Shown here: piece by piece, positions 50,601 through 58,846 of the stretch
How positions within the stretch are numbered: position 1 is the first letter of the stretch
Layout: every line of letters begins with the position of its first letter
Assembly (NCBI RefSeq): GCF_022844445.1
Contig: NZ_JALHLS010000002.1
Location: forward strand, 186,001-250,000
Source of the DNA: Hyphomonas sp.
Lineage (GTDB): Bacteria > Pseudomonadota > Alphaproteobacteria > Caulobacterales > Hyphomonadaceae
Direction: 5' to 3'
Length of the DNA: 64,000 nucleotides
Notes under the pieces: model-generated
Told to the model about the DNA's origin: nothing
Databases searched by the model: none
What the model saw: only the letters and a program-made list of their open reading frames with translations
Translations under genes and position numbers: made by a program

Positions 50601-50750
50601 CTCTATTCGCCGCTTGCTGTTGTGATCATCGGCGGCCTGGTCAGCTCGACCATCCTTGCCCGGATTGTTACACCGGCAATGTACATGCTCCTGACCCCAA
50701 AAGAATTTGCTGAGCCGGAAGCTGAAAACGAAGCCGCCGAGGCCTACTGA
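47673..50750 (+). CDS. RND efflux pump permease (AcrB/MexB superfamily, HAE1-like)
   Basis: The protein is 1025 residues with twelve membrane segments in two repeats separated by large periplasmic loops. The proton-relay pair Asp398-Asp399 is in LGLLVDDSIVVTENIARH, and FNRIEDVKEVRSSATSG lies early in the first porter domain. It forms a two-gene operon with the adaptor. The group to which it belongs is exporter-like, with a role in removing hydrophobic compounds; the particular substrate is unknown. No outer-membrane factor or local regulator is adjacent. It converges on the flavoprotein gene 13 bases away. Confidence 0.95.
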   Translation: MQHIVRFFVDRWQFSLVLFAMLVALGASAMISIPKSEDPTVRFPLAGVTVVLPGADAEQIEKLIVIPLEQAFNRIEDVKEVRSSATSGVGSVTVEFTYGSDPERKYDELVRELNVARPDFPTGVVDVRTFKANTANANVVVLALVSETAPARQLEAAARDLRDMLERAGGVQQSQIWGAPESEVRISLDLDRLSNFQLSPLVVADALQREGADVPIGAVESGGRRFNVTATGPFDSLDEIRNTVLRSAGGSTLTVGDVAKVEWDNDEPRHFTRYNGERAVLVSAKGKLGVDVFVVRNNLYKQIEAYRSSLPEGIRLETGFDQSKTVAYRLTSLGRDFLIAVFLVLLTLLPLGFRAALVVMMAIPLSLAIGVFWIGQLGFTMNQLSISGFVIALGLLVDDSIVVTENIARHLRDGLPRREAAIAGVSEINVAVIGCTATLIFAFLPLIALPEGAGDFTRSLPVAVLTTIIASLIVSLTIIPFLASRLLPREGHGKSNVFLDTVMGGIHGVYRPILRVALRFPVSTVVVSLAIALSSFALVPRLGFSLFPENDSPYFMIDVELPQGVSIEETDKAVRFVESVLEKREDIAFRFANSGSSNPQVYYNVFETIGVADYGQVYGAFKHWHPEESPAVVTAIRAELSKYPAAKLTFRRFENGPPVEAPIAVRIWGKDNETLSQIARDVELILRNTAGTRDVSNPSSARQIDLELDVDTAKAALLGIAPGSIDQTLRIAVGGATVAQVRDPTGEAYPIRLRMDAGSPPDADALKRMYLWTAQGGGVPLSEVATVSFASGPTVVNRVQQERVVTVLSYVLPDYLAADVTADVASKIKAINLPPGYRITFGGQAEAASESFSGLGAAVLIALFGVLAVLLLEFGSFAQMAVVAFVIPFGVMGGFVALYIAQYPLSFIAMIGFIALIGIEIKNSILLVDFANRLRREGVPLREAVVQAGEIRFLPVLLTSATAIGGMIPLVWEQSPLYSPLAVVIIGGLVSSTILARIVTPAMYMLLTPKEFAEPEAENEAAEAY

Positions 50751-50762
50751 CCTATCGCAGCA

Positions 50763-52397
50763 TCAGGATTGATGGACGGGTTCGTTCGCCATTGCACGGG
50801 CGACCGCTTCGGCGACCTTGATACCGTCGACCGCTGCAGAGAGAATGCCCCCGGCGTAACCGGCGCCTTCACCGGCTGGGTAGAGCCCGCGCACGTTCAC
50901 GCTCTGGAAATTTGCGCCCCGTCTAATCCGGATGGGCGCGGAGGTGCGGGTCTCGACGCCTGTCAGCAGGGCGTCCGGATCGTCATAGCGGGGGATCTTG
51001 CGTCCGAACACGGGCAGGGCCTCGCGCATGGCCTCAATCACATAATCCGGCATAAGCGGCGCGAGATCAGTCGCGCGAACCCCGGGCCGATAGCTGGGTA
51101 TGACCGGGCCGAGCGACGCAGAGGGGCTGCCCGCCAGAAAGTCACCCACGCGCTGACCCGGCGCAAAGTAGTCGCGGCCACCCGCATTGAATGCGCGGCT
51201 CTCGAGGTCTCGCTGCAGCTCGATTCCGGCGAGAGGGTGGTCGCTGGGGTAGTCGGCGGGCGAAATGCCGACCACAAAGCCTGCATTGGCGTTGCGCTCG
51301 TTGCGTGAGTACTGGCTCATGCCGTTGGTCACGAGGCGGCCCGGTTCCGACGCGGCCGCGACGACCGTGCCGCCCGGACACATGCAGAAGCTGTAGACGG
51401 TCCGCCCATTGGAGCAGTGATGCGACAAGGAATAGGCCGCTGCGCCGAGATCAGGATGGCCGGCGCAGGCGCCGAACATGGCCATATCTATCCATGACTG
51501 GGGATGCTCGATCCTGAAGCCGATCGAGAAAGGCTTGGCTTCGATATGGACGCCCCGGTCGAACAAGGCGTGGAACGTGTCGCGTGAAGAGTGCCCGACC
51601 GCCAACACGACGTGATCGGCTTCCAGGAAATCCCCGGTATGAAGGTGCACGCCCCGGATGCGCTGGCCGCCCTCGGCCGAGCGGTCCAGTTCAACATCTG
51701 TAACGCGCTGCCGGAACCGGTACTCGCCGCCCAGGCCCTCGATCTTCGCACGCAGGCTTTCGACCATCGTGACCAGCCGGAACGTGCCGATATGCGGGTG
51801 CGCCTCGGTCAGGATTTCCGCCGGCGCGCCGGCGGCAACGAACTCGTTCAGCACCTTGCGGCTGAGGAAGCGCGGATCCTTGATCTGGCTGTAAAGCTTG
51901 CCGTCTGAAAAGGTTCCGGCGCCGCCTTCACCGAACTGGACGTTCGACTCCGGGTTCAGCTCGCTTCGCCGCCACAGGCCCCAGGTGTCTTTCGTCCTTT
52001 CGCGCACGACCTTGCCGCGGTCCAGGATGATGGGGCGCAGGCCCATTTCGGCGAGGATCAAGCCGGCGAAAAGGCCGCAGGGCCCTGCGCCAATGATCAC
52101 AGGGCGCAGGCGGCGCGGCGCCTCCGGTCCGGATGGTGGGTGATAGGCCGTATCGGGGGTAGGGATGACGTGCGGATCACCCGCCAGGCGCTGCCGGACC
52201 GCCGCTTCGCCGCGCACCGCAACATCAACGATGTAGACTTTCAGGATCGCCGATTTTCGCCGCGCGTCGTGCGCCCGCTTCCAAACTGACCATTGAATGA
52301 GGTCATCCAGGTCGACGCCGAGACGCTTCGCTATCGCTGCAGGAAGGTCCGCAGGCGCGTGATCCAAAAGCAGTTTAAGTTCGGATATCCGTAGCAT
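50763..52397 (-). CDS. COG2509-type FAD-dependent dehydrogenase, uncharacterised
   Basis: The 544-residue protein starts with a small N-terminal domain (LRISELKLLLDHA, LIQWSVWKRAHDARRKSAILKVYIVDV), followed by RPVIIGAGPCGLFAGLILAEMG, the FAD-binding motif, and FGEGGAGTFSDGKLYSQIKD, the hallmark of the COG2509 group. The C-terminus has YPAGEGAGYAGGILSAAVDGIKVAEA, typical of the flavin contact near the end. These proteins occur widely in bacteria and have no firm function. It is monocistronic here. Confidence 0.9.
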   Translation of the reverse strand: MLRISELKLLLDHAPADLPAAIAKRLGVDLDDLIQWSVWKRAHDARRKSAILKVYIVDVAVRGEAAVRQRLAGDPHVIPTPDTAYHPPSGPEAPRRLRPVIIGAGPCGLFAGLILAEMGLRPIILDRGKVVRERTKDTWGLWRRSELNPESNVQFGEGGAGTFSDGKLYSQIKDPRFLSRKVLNEFVAAGAPAEILTEAHPHIGTFRLVTMVESLRAKIEGLGGEYRFRQRVTDVELDRSAEGGQRIRGVHLHTGDFLEADHVVLAVGHSSRDTFHALFDRGVHIEAKPFSIGFRIEHPQSWIDMAMFGACAGHPDLGAAAYSLSHHCSNGRTVYSFCMCPGGTVVAAASEPGRLVTNGMSQYSRNERNANAGFVVGISPADYPSDHPLAGIELQRDLESRAFNAGGRDYFAPGQRVGDFLAGSPSASLGPVIPSYRPGVRATDLAPLMPDYVIEAMREALPVFGRKIPRYDDPDALLTGVETRTSAPIRIRRGANFQSVNVRGLYPAGEGAGYAGGILSAAVDGIKVAEAVARAMANEPVHQS

Positions 52398-53007
52398 CGG
52401 CGCCCCTTTAGCACCTCAGACGGCGTCTTGCACCCGTCCCGCGCCGCGCCAGATGCGATCAGACGTTTGCGCCCGCGTCGATCATTTTGCGCAATGTGGC
52501 AAGGTGATCAGCTTCGACGGCGGGCTTGTCCCGGCGTATCCGGCTGATGCGGGGGAACCGCATGGCCAGTCCGGACCGGCGCCGCCGCCTGGGGGTGTGC
52601 CATACCGCAGCGCGACAATCTCCCGTGTTACGGCCGTTGCCCATACTTCGCTGCGCCCCCCGCGCGCATGAACGGCCTGCCCGTGTGTGACCCGCGCCCT
52701 TGAGACGGCGATCGACAGATCGATCCAACAGTCTGCCGTCGGCAGATGGATGCCCTGAGCTTCTGCCTTGATCCGGCCAGCATGTCTGACTTTCCTCTGC
52801 CGCCGGAGTCTGATCCTGCCCGGCAGTCGACCTGAACCCCGCTTGCGGGCGGTTCGGCTCCTGACTTTGAAGCTAGGGGGAATTGATGCGGAGAGCAGAC
52901 ATCTGCGGGATTTCAATGCAATTGCGGCCAGCGAATGCCATTTTCAGGCAATACTGGCCGCAAGCTCTGAACGGGCACCCTACCGGCCGGTGCCGGCAGA
53001 TGATCGG
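52398..53007. other. 610-base stretch containing a DNA ligase relic
   Basis: The only recognised content is the fragment at 52459-52605. A further minus-strand frame next to it (WIDLSIAVSRARVTHGQA near 52690-52740) may be more of the same gene after a frameshift, but that is not certain. The part from 52800 to 53007 holds no gene. Confidence 0.5.
52459..52605 (-). pseudogene. C-terminal relic of an ATP-dependent DNA ligase
   Basis: About 48 codons end in the stop at 52459 and include SGLAMRFPRISRIRRDKPA followed by VEADHLATLR. The pattern SGxAxRFPRIxxxRxDKPxxEADxLxTLR is the C-terminal signature of bacterial ATP-dependent DNA ligases. Nothing upstream in this frame continues the ligase, so the catalytic part is gone or frameshifted. 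Confidence 0.7.
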
Positions 53008-53895
53008 TTAGTCGAGGATGGTCACTTCAACACGGCGATTGATGGCGCGGCCGGCCGCCGTCGCATTTGAGGATACCGGCACGCTTTCGCCCAGACCGAT
53101 GCTGACAATGCGGTCAGCGTCAACGCCGGTCGACGTCAGGTAGGATCCGACCGACTGTGCACGCCGGGCGGACAGGTCCTGATTGTAGGCGTCTGCGCCC
53201 TGGGAGTCGGTGTGCCCTGCAATCTGGATGCGGGCCTCGGGCTGTTTCGCCAGGAACGAAGCGAGCGGGGCGAGGCGGCCCTGCGCGCCCGATGTTAGGA
53301 CGGCGGACCCCGAAGCGAACTGCAGGTCTCGCATGATCAGTGTGACACCAAGGTCCGTTTTTGTCTGCTCGTATCCCGCGAGTTCTGCGGCGAGGGCTGC
53401 GGCTCGCGCTTCGGCGGCAAGGCGCGCGGCCTCGGACACGGCGGTGTCGGCAACCGCCCCTGCGGCGACTGCCTCGGAGCGGTCTGCTCGGTTCTCTGCA
53501 ACCGCAGTCGCCGCTTCGGCGGCGGCCACTTCACGCATCCGGGCCTGCGAGACGACTTCTGCACGTTCCGTATCCAGCGCTTCGATCCGGGCATTGGCAC
53601 TGCGTTGGAGCCCGCGTGTTTCAGCGAGTTCGACATAGCCTTCGCCCATGCGGATATTGTGCGTGTACGCATCTTCCTTGCCGCGCATGTAGTAGTCGCG
53701 GGCGGCGGCAAGGGATGTATCCGCCTTCTCGATGGCCGAGCGGCCCGATTCCATCATTGCCGGGTTGGATTTGGCTTGCTGAAGCGAAGCTTCGGCGGCC
53801 AAAAGCCTTGGGCTGGCGTCCGGCGTAGAGGCGCAAGCGCCAAGGGCGGCTACGAGAGCGACAAGGCCCGCGGTCTTTCTGAGTGCATGTTTCAT
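53008..53895 (-). CDS. OmpA-family lipoprotein with DUF4398-like N-terminal region
   Basis: The 295-residue protein has a lipoprotein signal with LGAC (Cys21). Residues 25-90 form a DUF4398-like helical region (ASPRLLAAEASLQQAKSNPA). A long alanine- and glutamate-rich helix (about 95-175), probably a coiled coil, follows. The C-terminal 115 residues are an OmpA domain that binds peptidoglycan, with LQFASGSAVLTSGAQGRL and GHTDSQGADAYNQDLSARRA, where the Asp and Arg contact meso-diaminopimelate. It is probably a tether between outer membrane and wall. The upstream gene, 12 bases away, is a second DUF4398-like protein, so they are an operon. Confidence 0.9.
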   Translation of the reverse strand: MKHALRKTAGLVALVAALGACASTPDASPRLLAAEASLQQAKSNPAMMESGRSAIEKADTSLAAARDYYMRGKEDAYTHNIRMGEGYVELAETRGLQRSANARIEALDTERAEVVSQARMREVAAAEAATAVAENRADRSEAVAAGAVADTAVSEAARLAAEARAAALAAELAGYEQTKTDLGVTLIMRDLQFASGSAVLTSGAQGRLAPLASFLAKQPEARIQIAGHTDSQGADAYNQDLSARRAQSVGSYLTSTGVDADRIVSIGLGESVPVSSNATAAGRAINRRVEVTILD

Positions 53896-53907
53896 CTTGA
53901 TGGCTTC

Positions 53908-54261
53908 CTATGAGTTCAGTTCGCGGCGCAGTGTGGCGATCCCGGTCTCGATTTCCGAGACGGTACGCTCAAGAGCCTGCAGTTTGATTTTTTCCTGGAC
54001 GATATCGGCCTGGAGTGAGGCTTCTGCCGATCGCCAGAGCGATGTTTGGTCCTTGTTCTTGTCTTCGGCGGTGCGCGCTTCGCTGAGGCGGAGTTGTGCC
54101 TCCTGGAAGTTAATCGGCGCCGCAGAAGAGGCATCCGCAGTGTTCAGGGCGCCCACTTGGGCTTCGGTGCGGATCAGTTCATCCCGCGCTGGTTCAGCAA
54201 ATGCTGCCGGCGCAGCAACCAGTAGCGCGCCCCAAAGGGCGGCTGCGACAATCGTTTTCAT
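53908..54261 (-). CDS. DUF4398-like secreted helical protein
   Basis: The protein is 117 residues from the ATG at 54261; an upstream start would remove the signal peptide from the N-terminus. The signal peptide is MKTIVAAALWGALLVAAPAA followed by FAEP. The mature part is helical with AQLRLSEARTAEDKN in the DUF4398 style and ends in a coiled coil (EKIKLQALERTVSEIETGIATLRRELNS). It is 12 bases upstream of the OmpA lipoprotein gene and probably interacts with it in the periplasm. Confidence 0.75.
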   Translation of the reverse strand: MKTIVAAALWGALLVAAPAAFAEPARDELIRTEAQVGALNTADASSAAPINFQEAQLRLSEARTAEDKNKDQTSLWRSAEASLQADIVQEKIKLQALERTVSEIETGIATLRRELNS

Positions 54262-54443
54262 GGGGATCTCCTTGGCCGCTCCGGGAAGGAGCCTGGCCCA
54301 TATCACCCTAACGGGGCCGGCCACTGAAAGTTCCGTCGTCGCAAAAATACAAGTCCAGGCAGGCGCTATCGTCAGGCAGTTCGGTATCTTCTCCTGCCTT
54401 TGAAGACGGGGTATGGTACTCGCTCGATCAGGGGAGCACGATT

Positions 54444-55259
54444 GTGCGGTATCTGCGGTGGTTGGTCAGTGCGGCGTTCTTTTCCGCCATGGTTTCTGCG
54501 CCGGTTCAGGCGCAGGGACAGGATGCTGAGACAGAAGCTTTTGTTCGCGGATTTGTGCGCTTCCTTGCCTATCATGAGGCGGGCCACATGCTTATGGGTC
54601 AGATCGCTGACCTGAATAGCCGTCCGGACTGGACGGCGACTGACAGGGAGGATTATGCAGACCGGTTTGCGATGATCCTGCTTGCTCCCGATGCGGATGA
54701 TCCGGACGGTGTGGACGAGATCATCAGTGCGGCGGGAGGCTGGCTGCAGGTTGATAGCTCGATTGTCCGCAACGAGCCGCATGCGCCCGCCGAAGTGCGT
54801 GCCCTCGAAATCATCTGCCTGCTCTACGGCAGCAATCCTTCTGCCTTCAGTGGCTTTGCCGAATATGTTCCGGAGGGACGAGATTGCCCTGCAGACTACA
54901 AGCTTATCGAGACGGATATCGAAGAAGTCTTCCGCGACTATAGTGGTGAAACGGGACGCGAGATCGACATTGTGTATGCCGCGCCGACTGGCGGCATGGA
55001 GGCCGCCCAGCGGTTCCTTCAGGACAGCGGTATCGTCGAGGATCTAAAGTCTGATATCGAGTTCGACTTCTATCTGACGCATCGTACGACCATCCAGGCG
55101 ATGAGCTGTACTGGCAGAGCAAAGCCGGACACTTTCTATTCGGACCGCGTCCGGGGGGCCACGCCGGAGCAGGATCACTTCGTGATCACGCTCTGCTACG
55201 AGATGATTGATGCCCGGCTCAAGTACGGCTTGCGGGGATTAGAAGACGACGCGCAGTAG
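54444..55259 (+). CDS. DUF4344-like putative metallopeptidase, exported
   Basis: The protein is 271 residues from GTG 54444 with a signal peptide ending in SAPVQAQ. A zinc motif HEAGH (His44, Glu45, His48) lies in FVRFLAYHEAGHMLMGQ, and EDYADRFAMILL follows, which has the acidic pair expected to give the third ligand in gluzincin-like folds. Four conserved cysteines (Cys in LEIICLLYG, GRDCPADY, AMSCTG and TLCYEM) could form two disulfides in the periplasm. These points match the DUF4344 family of putative metallopeptidases. The partner and substrate are unknown. Confidence 0.82.
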   Translation: MRYLRWLVSAAFFSAMVSAPVQAQGQDAETEAFVRGFVRFLAYHEAGHMLMGQIADLNSRPDWTATDREDYADRFAMILLAPDADDPDGVDEIISAAGGWLQVDSSIVRNEPHAPAEVRALEIICLLYGSNPSAFSGFAEYVPEGRDCPADYKLIETDIEEVFRDYSGETGREIDIVYAAPTGGMEAAQRFLQDSGIVEDLKSDIEFDFYLTHRTTIQAMSCTGRAKPDTFYSDRVRGATPEQDHFVITLCYEMIDARLKYGLRGLEDDAQ

Positions 55260-55353
55260 CTCGGGCGCTGATCTGGCGCCGTCTGCAAAATTGAATGTTC
55301 TTGTTCCCGGGTCAGGAGTAAGAATCTCGGCAATAGTGGGAGGAAATGCACCA

Positions 55354-55773
55354 ATGCGACTGAAAAATAGATCACTTATTTCGGCATCGATGATTCTGGG
55401 TGCGGCGATGACGTCGGCGGTTTTCCCTGCAGCGTTTGCGCAGGGAACGGACATTGTCGAAGCTGAAGAGGCGGCCGAAATCGTTGAAGAAGCAGAAGCT
55501 TGCGCTGAAGGCGAAGACTGCGCGGACGCTCCCGCTGAGGCGGATGAAGTCGTTGTTGACGAAGACGTCGCGGCAGCGCCGGAGGCCGAAGCCGTTGTTG
55601 ATGCGGCGCCGGTAGCAGCTGCGCCTGAAGCCGAAGCCGTTGCTGAGGCAGCGCCGGCGGCAGCTGCGCCCGAAGCCGACGCGCAGAGCGGCGTGGTCCT
55701 GGCAGCTCCCGGTTCGACAGATGAAAGCGACCCGGGCGGTTCGACCCGTCCCGGTACACGGCCCGACGACTAG
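55354..55773 (+). CDS. Small acidic, Ala/Glu-rich repeat protein, exported
   Basis: The protein is 139 residues from the ATG at 55354, about ten bases after GGGAGG. A signal peptide ends near FPAAFAQG. The mature part is strongly acidic with degenerate repeats of APEAEAVVDAAPVAA type (about 95-125) and two cysteines (EACAEGEDCAD). The tail is DESDPGGSTRPGTRPDD. No fold is recognised; low-complexity secreted proteins of this sort may be wall-associated or calcium-binding. The repeats in DNA form diverged copies of about 50 bases. Confidence 0.7.
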   Translation: MRLKNRSLISASMILGAAMTSAVFPAAFAQGTDIVEAEEAAEIVEEAEACAEGEDCADAPAEADEVVVDEDVAAAPEAEAVVDAAPVAAAPEAEAVAEAAPAAAAPEADAQSGVVLAAPGSTDESDPGGSTRPGTRPDD

Positions 55774-55784
55774 TCGGCGGGGTT

Positions 55785-55812
55785 CCCGCGACCACTACTG
55801 CGGGGTCGCGGG
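55785..55812. terminator. Hairpin at the convergent gene ends
   Basis: CCCGCGACC and GGTCGCGGG form a 9-bp perfect stem around a 10-base loop between the acidic protein gene and the TIR-WD40 gene (whose stop lies in the loop). No T-run follows on either strand, so termination would have to be factor-aided. Confidence 0.4.
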
Positions 55813-58719
55813 CGCGATCCCTGCAGCTTGATTGAGTTGCGAGACGGATGGGGCACGGTCAACACGGCGGCAGACATCGCGCGTAGGATCCGGCCATTCG
55901 GCCTGGAGCAGCGGATCTGTTCCGATCTCAAGGTCTGAAAAGCGACGGCTACCGGCCGACAATAACCGTGTGCAGGCATCTGCGGCGAGGTCGCCCCAGC
56001 CTTGTGTCTGGCGGGCGATGTCCCACAAACGGATTTGCCCGTCGCTGCTGGCGAGTACGATCCGGCGGCCATCCGCGGAGAACGTCGCGCTGCGCACATC
56101 GCTGCCAAAGGCAGGTAGGGTGGACAGGAGGCGGCCCGATACCGTGTCCCAGATGTTGGCTGTCTGATCGAGGTGGGCTGTCGCGATGCGGGTCCCGTCC
56201 GGAGAGAACTGGACGCCGAACACGCGCCCCCGCGAGGCACTCAGTGTCGTGATGACCCGTTGCTCGTTCAGGTCCCAGATGCGCGCGGTTCCATCATCAC
56301 TTCCCGTCAGGATTCGGTTTCCGTCTGGCGAGAACACGGCAGAGCTGACACTTCCGGTATGGCCTTGCAACTGGCTGACGGGTGATCCGTCGGCGGATGT
56401 CCAGATCCGTGCGGTTCGGTCATGACCCGCCGTCACGATCCGTTTGCCGTCGGCCGAGAACTCAGCGCCCCGAACGGCGTCCTCATGGCCGGTAAGTGTC
56501 GTCAGGAGCGCGCCGCCGGATGCATTCCAGACTTTAGCCGTCCCGTCAGAGCTTGCGGTGACGATCCGGTCTCCCTGCCTGGAATAGGACGCACTGTTTA
56601 CGGCCCCCTCATGGCCTGTAAGCCGCGCCAGGATAGCTCCGGTGCGCCAGTCCCAGATCAGACTTGTCGCATCTTCGCCTGCCGTCACCACATGCATGCC
56701 ATCGGGTGAGAAGGCTACGCCTGACACGCTCCCGGCATGCTCTGACAACACGGCCACCCGCTCGCCGCGCGCGGTATCCCAGACCTGCACCTGGCCATCC
56801 TGTGTCGCCGAGACAAGGTGCGTGCCGTCTCGCGAAAGTTCGGCAAAGGAGACATCATCGCCACCTGCCACGATCGTTGCCAGCAAACGTCCCTTGGTCT
56901 CCCATATCTTGGCGGTATCATCATCACTGGCGGTGACGATCTGCGTGCCGTCCGGGGAGAAGCTGGCCATCCTGATGCGGTCACCGTGACCAAGAAGCGT
57001 GCGTACCAGTTCACCGCTTTCAGCGTTCCAGAGCTTGGCCGTGGAATCGTTGCTGATCGTAACCAGCATTTCACCGTCATCTGAAAAGCGAATGCTCCGC
57101 ACAGTCCCGGCATGCCCGCGCAGGTAATGCTTCAGCCGGCCAGTGCGGGCGTCCCAGAGGCTTGCCGAAGAATCGCCGCTGGCCGCCGCTACGGATCGTC
57201 CATCCGGAGAAAAGACAGCATTGAGGATTGTATCGGAATGCCCCTCAAGCGTTGACTGGAGGCGTCCGCTTTCAGCTGTCCAGATGCGTGCGGTCTGGTC
57301 GAAACTCGCCGTGACAATCCGGGCGCCATCCGCGGAATAGGAGGCGCTGAAGACAGGTCCTGTGTGCCCCGATAGCTTGCGGAGCAACCGGCCACCCTCC
57401 GCGCTCCAGATACGGGCGATTCCGTCTTCATGCGCTGTCAGGATACGGGTCTCGTCAGGAGAAAACTCGGCCGTCCAGACCGGTTCACCGGGTTCGCCAA
57501 ACTGCTGAAGCTGTTCGCCCGACCCGGCGTCCCAAAGCCGGGCTGTACCATCGCGGCTGCTGGTCAGGAGCCGATTGCCGTCATCCGAGAAGCGGATCGT
57601 CTGGAGCGGATCTTGATGGCCTTCCAGCCGGACGCGTTCAGAAAGTGTGGACATGTCCCAGATGATCGCGGTGGCGTCATGGCTCGCTGTGGCAAGCCAG
57701 GCGCCGTCGCGGGAAAACGTTGCCGCGCTGACCCGGCCATCATGGCCATTCAATACGCCGATCAACGCGCCCGTACCCGCGTCCCATACTTTCGCGGTCC
57801 CGTCATCACTCGTGGTCACCACACGTTTGCCGTTCGGAGAAAAACCGGCGCTGAACACGTCGCCTGCGTGCAGAAGCGGCGGCAGGGTTTCGCCCGCTTC
57901 GAACATCACGGCGCTGAGCACGGCATGGTAGCTGTTCGCATTTTTCTCGGAGAGCTCTCTGCCCGACAGCGCGTAGCGCGCGGCTGCCTGGACGTTCCGG
58001 CTTTCGAGGCTCTGCCAGGCGCGCTCGGCAAAGAAGGCCGCAAGGTTGTCATGAGCGTCCCGTGCATTTTGCCGGGCTTGCAGGCCCAGAATAATGGCGG
58101 CTGTGGCCAGCAGGCCGAAAACCGAGCTGAGCGCAGCCAAGCCGAAAAGCCATGTGCGTTGGCGTAGTTCCTGCCGGCGGCGGTCACGCTGCCAAAGGTC
58201 ATCAAAGTCGACACCGAGCAGTCCAGCTGCAAGCCGCGCCACCGCGCGATCGCGCCCGTCCTTCCTGACATCAAGGCCGAGCGGTTCGATGGGTAGCGCC
58301 AAAGGATCTGCGGGGTGGTGAGACCTTCGGAAGGCAGCAGGAAAGCACTCCGTATCCGGATCGCCGGAGTTCGGGACACCGTCGATGATGAAGGCAAATA
58401 CGCGGCGCGGTTCGCCGCCGCGCCGGAACCGTTCAATCTCCGCCGCCACCCATTCGGACTTTGCCGAACGCGGCGAACAGATAACGATCATGCTTTCGGA
58501 ATCGTCGATGGACCTTTCCACGATCTGCGCAATATCCGAGGCAGCGGCCATCTCCTCGTCATCGCGGAAAAAGCGCCCGAGGCGTTCGCCTGCCGACAGT
58601 CCGCTCGTCCCCGGTGGAATGCGGTAGTTTTCCAACCAGCCGTGCAGGCGCTTTCCCCAGACCTGGTCCTGCTGGGAATAGCTGATGAAGGCGCGATAGG
58701 TCTTCGCCTGGCCTGTCAT
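55795..58719 (-). CDS. TIR domain - transmembrane - 15 x WD40 repeat protein
   Basis: The protein is 974 residues. Residues 6-150 are a TIR domain (YRAFISYSQQDQVWGKRL, SESMIVICSPRSAKSEW) with Glu94 in EWVAAEIERF at the NADase glutamate position. A membrane segment is at 190-213. From about 280 to 925 there are 15 WD40 repeats of 42 residues, each with a GH, a SPDG-like turn and a final WD/WN/WS, enough for two propellers. By architecture the propellers would lie across the membrane from the TIR domain or fold back, and sense a ligand or a partner; activation of TIR could lead to NAD consumption or cyclic-nucleotide signalling. It is monocistronic, with no clear partner gene, and could equally be a developmental signalling protein. 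Confidence 0.88.
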   Translation of the reverse strand: MTGQAKTYRAFISYSQQDQVWGKRLHGWLENYRIPPGTSGLSAGERLGRFFRDDEEMAAASDIAQIVERSIDDSESMIVICSPRSAKSEWVAAEIERFRRGGEPRRVFAFIIDGVPNSGDPDTECFPAAFRRSHHPADPLALPIEPLGLDVRKDGRDRAVARLAAGLLGVDFDDLWQRDRRRQELRQRTWLFGLAALSSVFGLLATAAIILGLQARQNARDAHDNLAAFFAERAWQSLESRNVQAAARYALSGRELSEKNANSYHAVLSAVMFEAGETLPPLLHAGDVFSAGFSPNGKRVVTTSDDGTAKVWDAGTGALIGVLNGHDGRVSAATFSRDGAWLATASHDATAIIWDMSTLSERVRLEGHQDPLQTIRFSDDGNRLLTSSRDGTARLWDAGSGEQLQQFGEPGEPVWTAEFSPDETRILTAHEDGIARIWSAEGGRLLRKLSGHTGPVFSASYSADGARIVTASFDQTARIWTAESGRLQSTLEGHSDTILNAVFSPDGRSVAAASGDSSASLWDARTGRLKHYLRGHAGTVRSIRFSDDGEMLVTISNDSTAKLWNAESGELVRTLLGHGDRIRMASFSPDGTQIVTASDDDTAKIWETKGRLLATIVAGGDDVSFAELSRDGTHLVSATQDGQVQVWDTARGERVAVLSEHAGSVSGVAFSPDGMHVVTAGEDATSLIWDWRTGAILARLTGHEGAVNSASYSRQGDRIVTASSDGTAKVWNASGGALLTTLTGHEDAVRGAEFSADGKRIVTAGHDRTARIWTSADGSPVSQLQGHTGSVSSAVFSPDGNRILTGSDDGTARIWDLNEQRVITTLSASRGRVFGVQFSPDGTRIATAHLDQTANIWDTVSGRLLSTLPAFGSDVRSATFSADGRRIVLASSDGQIRLWDIARQTQGWGDLAADACTRLLSAGSRRFSDLEIGTDPLLQAEWPDPTRDVCRRVDRAPSVSQLNQAAGIAPATPQ

Positions 58720-58846
58720 GTGGTCTGCAAATCTTGTCCCGTCCCGCCCCGGAGAACCCTAGTCGGACCGGCGGGGTTAGTCGAGGCATTGCAGGGGCAA
58801 GGTCTGCGTCAGTTTCGCGCCGGGCTACCGAGCAGTCATTTCCAGT

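Noticed and set aside
57430-58167. A 245-residue plus-strand frame inside the TIR-WD40 gene
   Set aside because: It is an antisense image of the WD repeats with no ribosome site and no domain.
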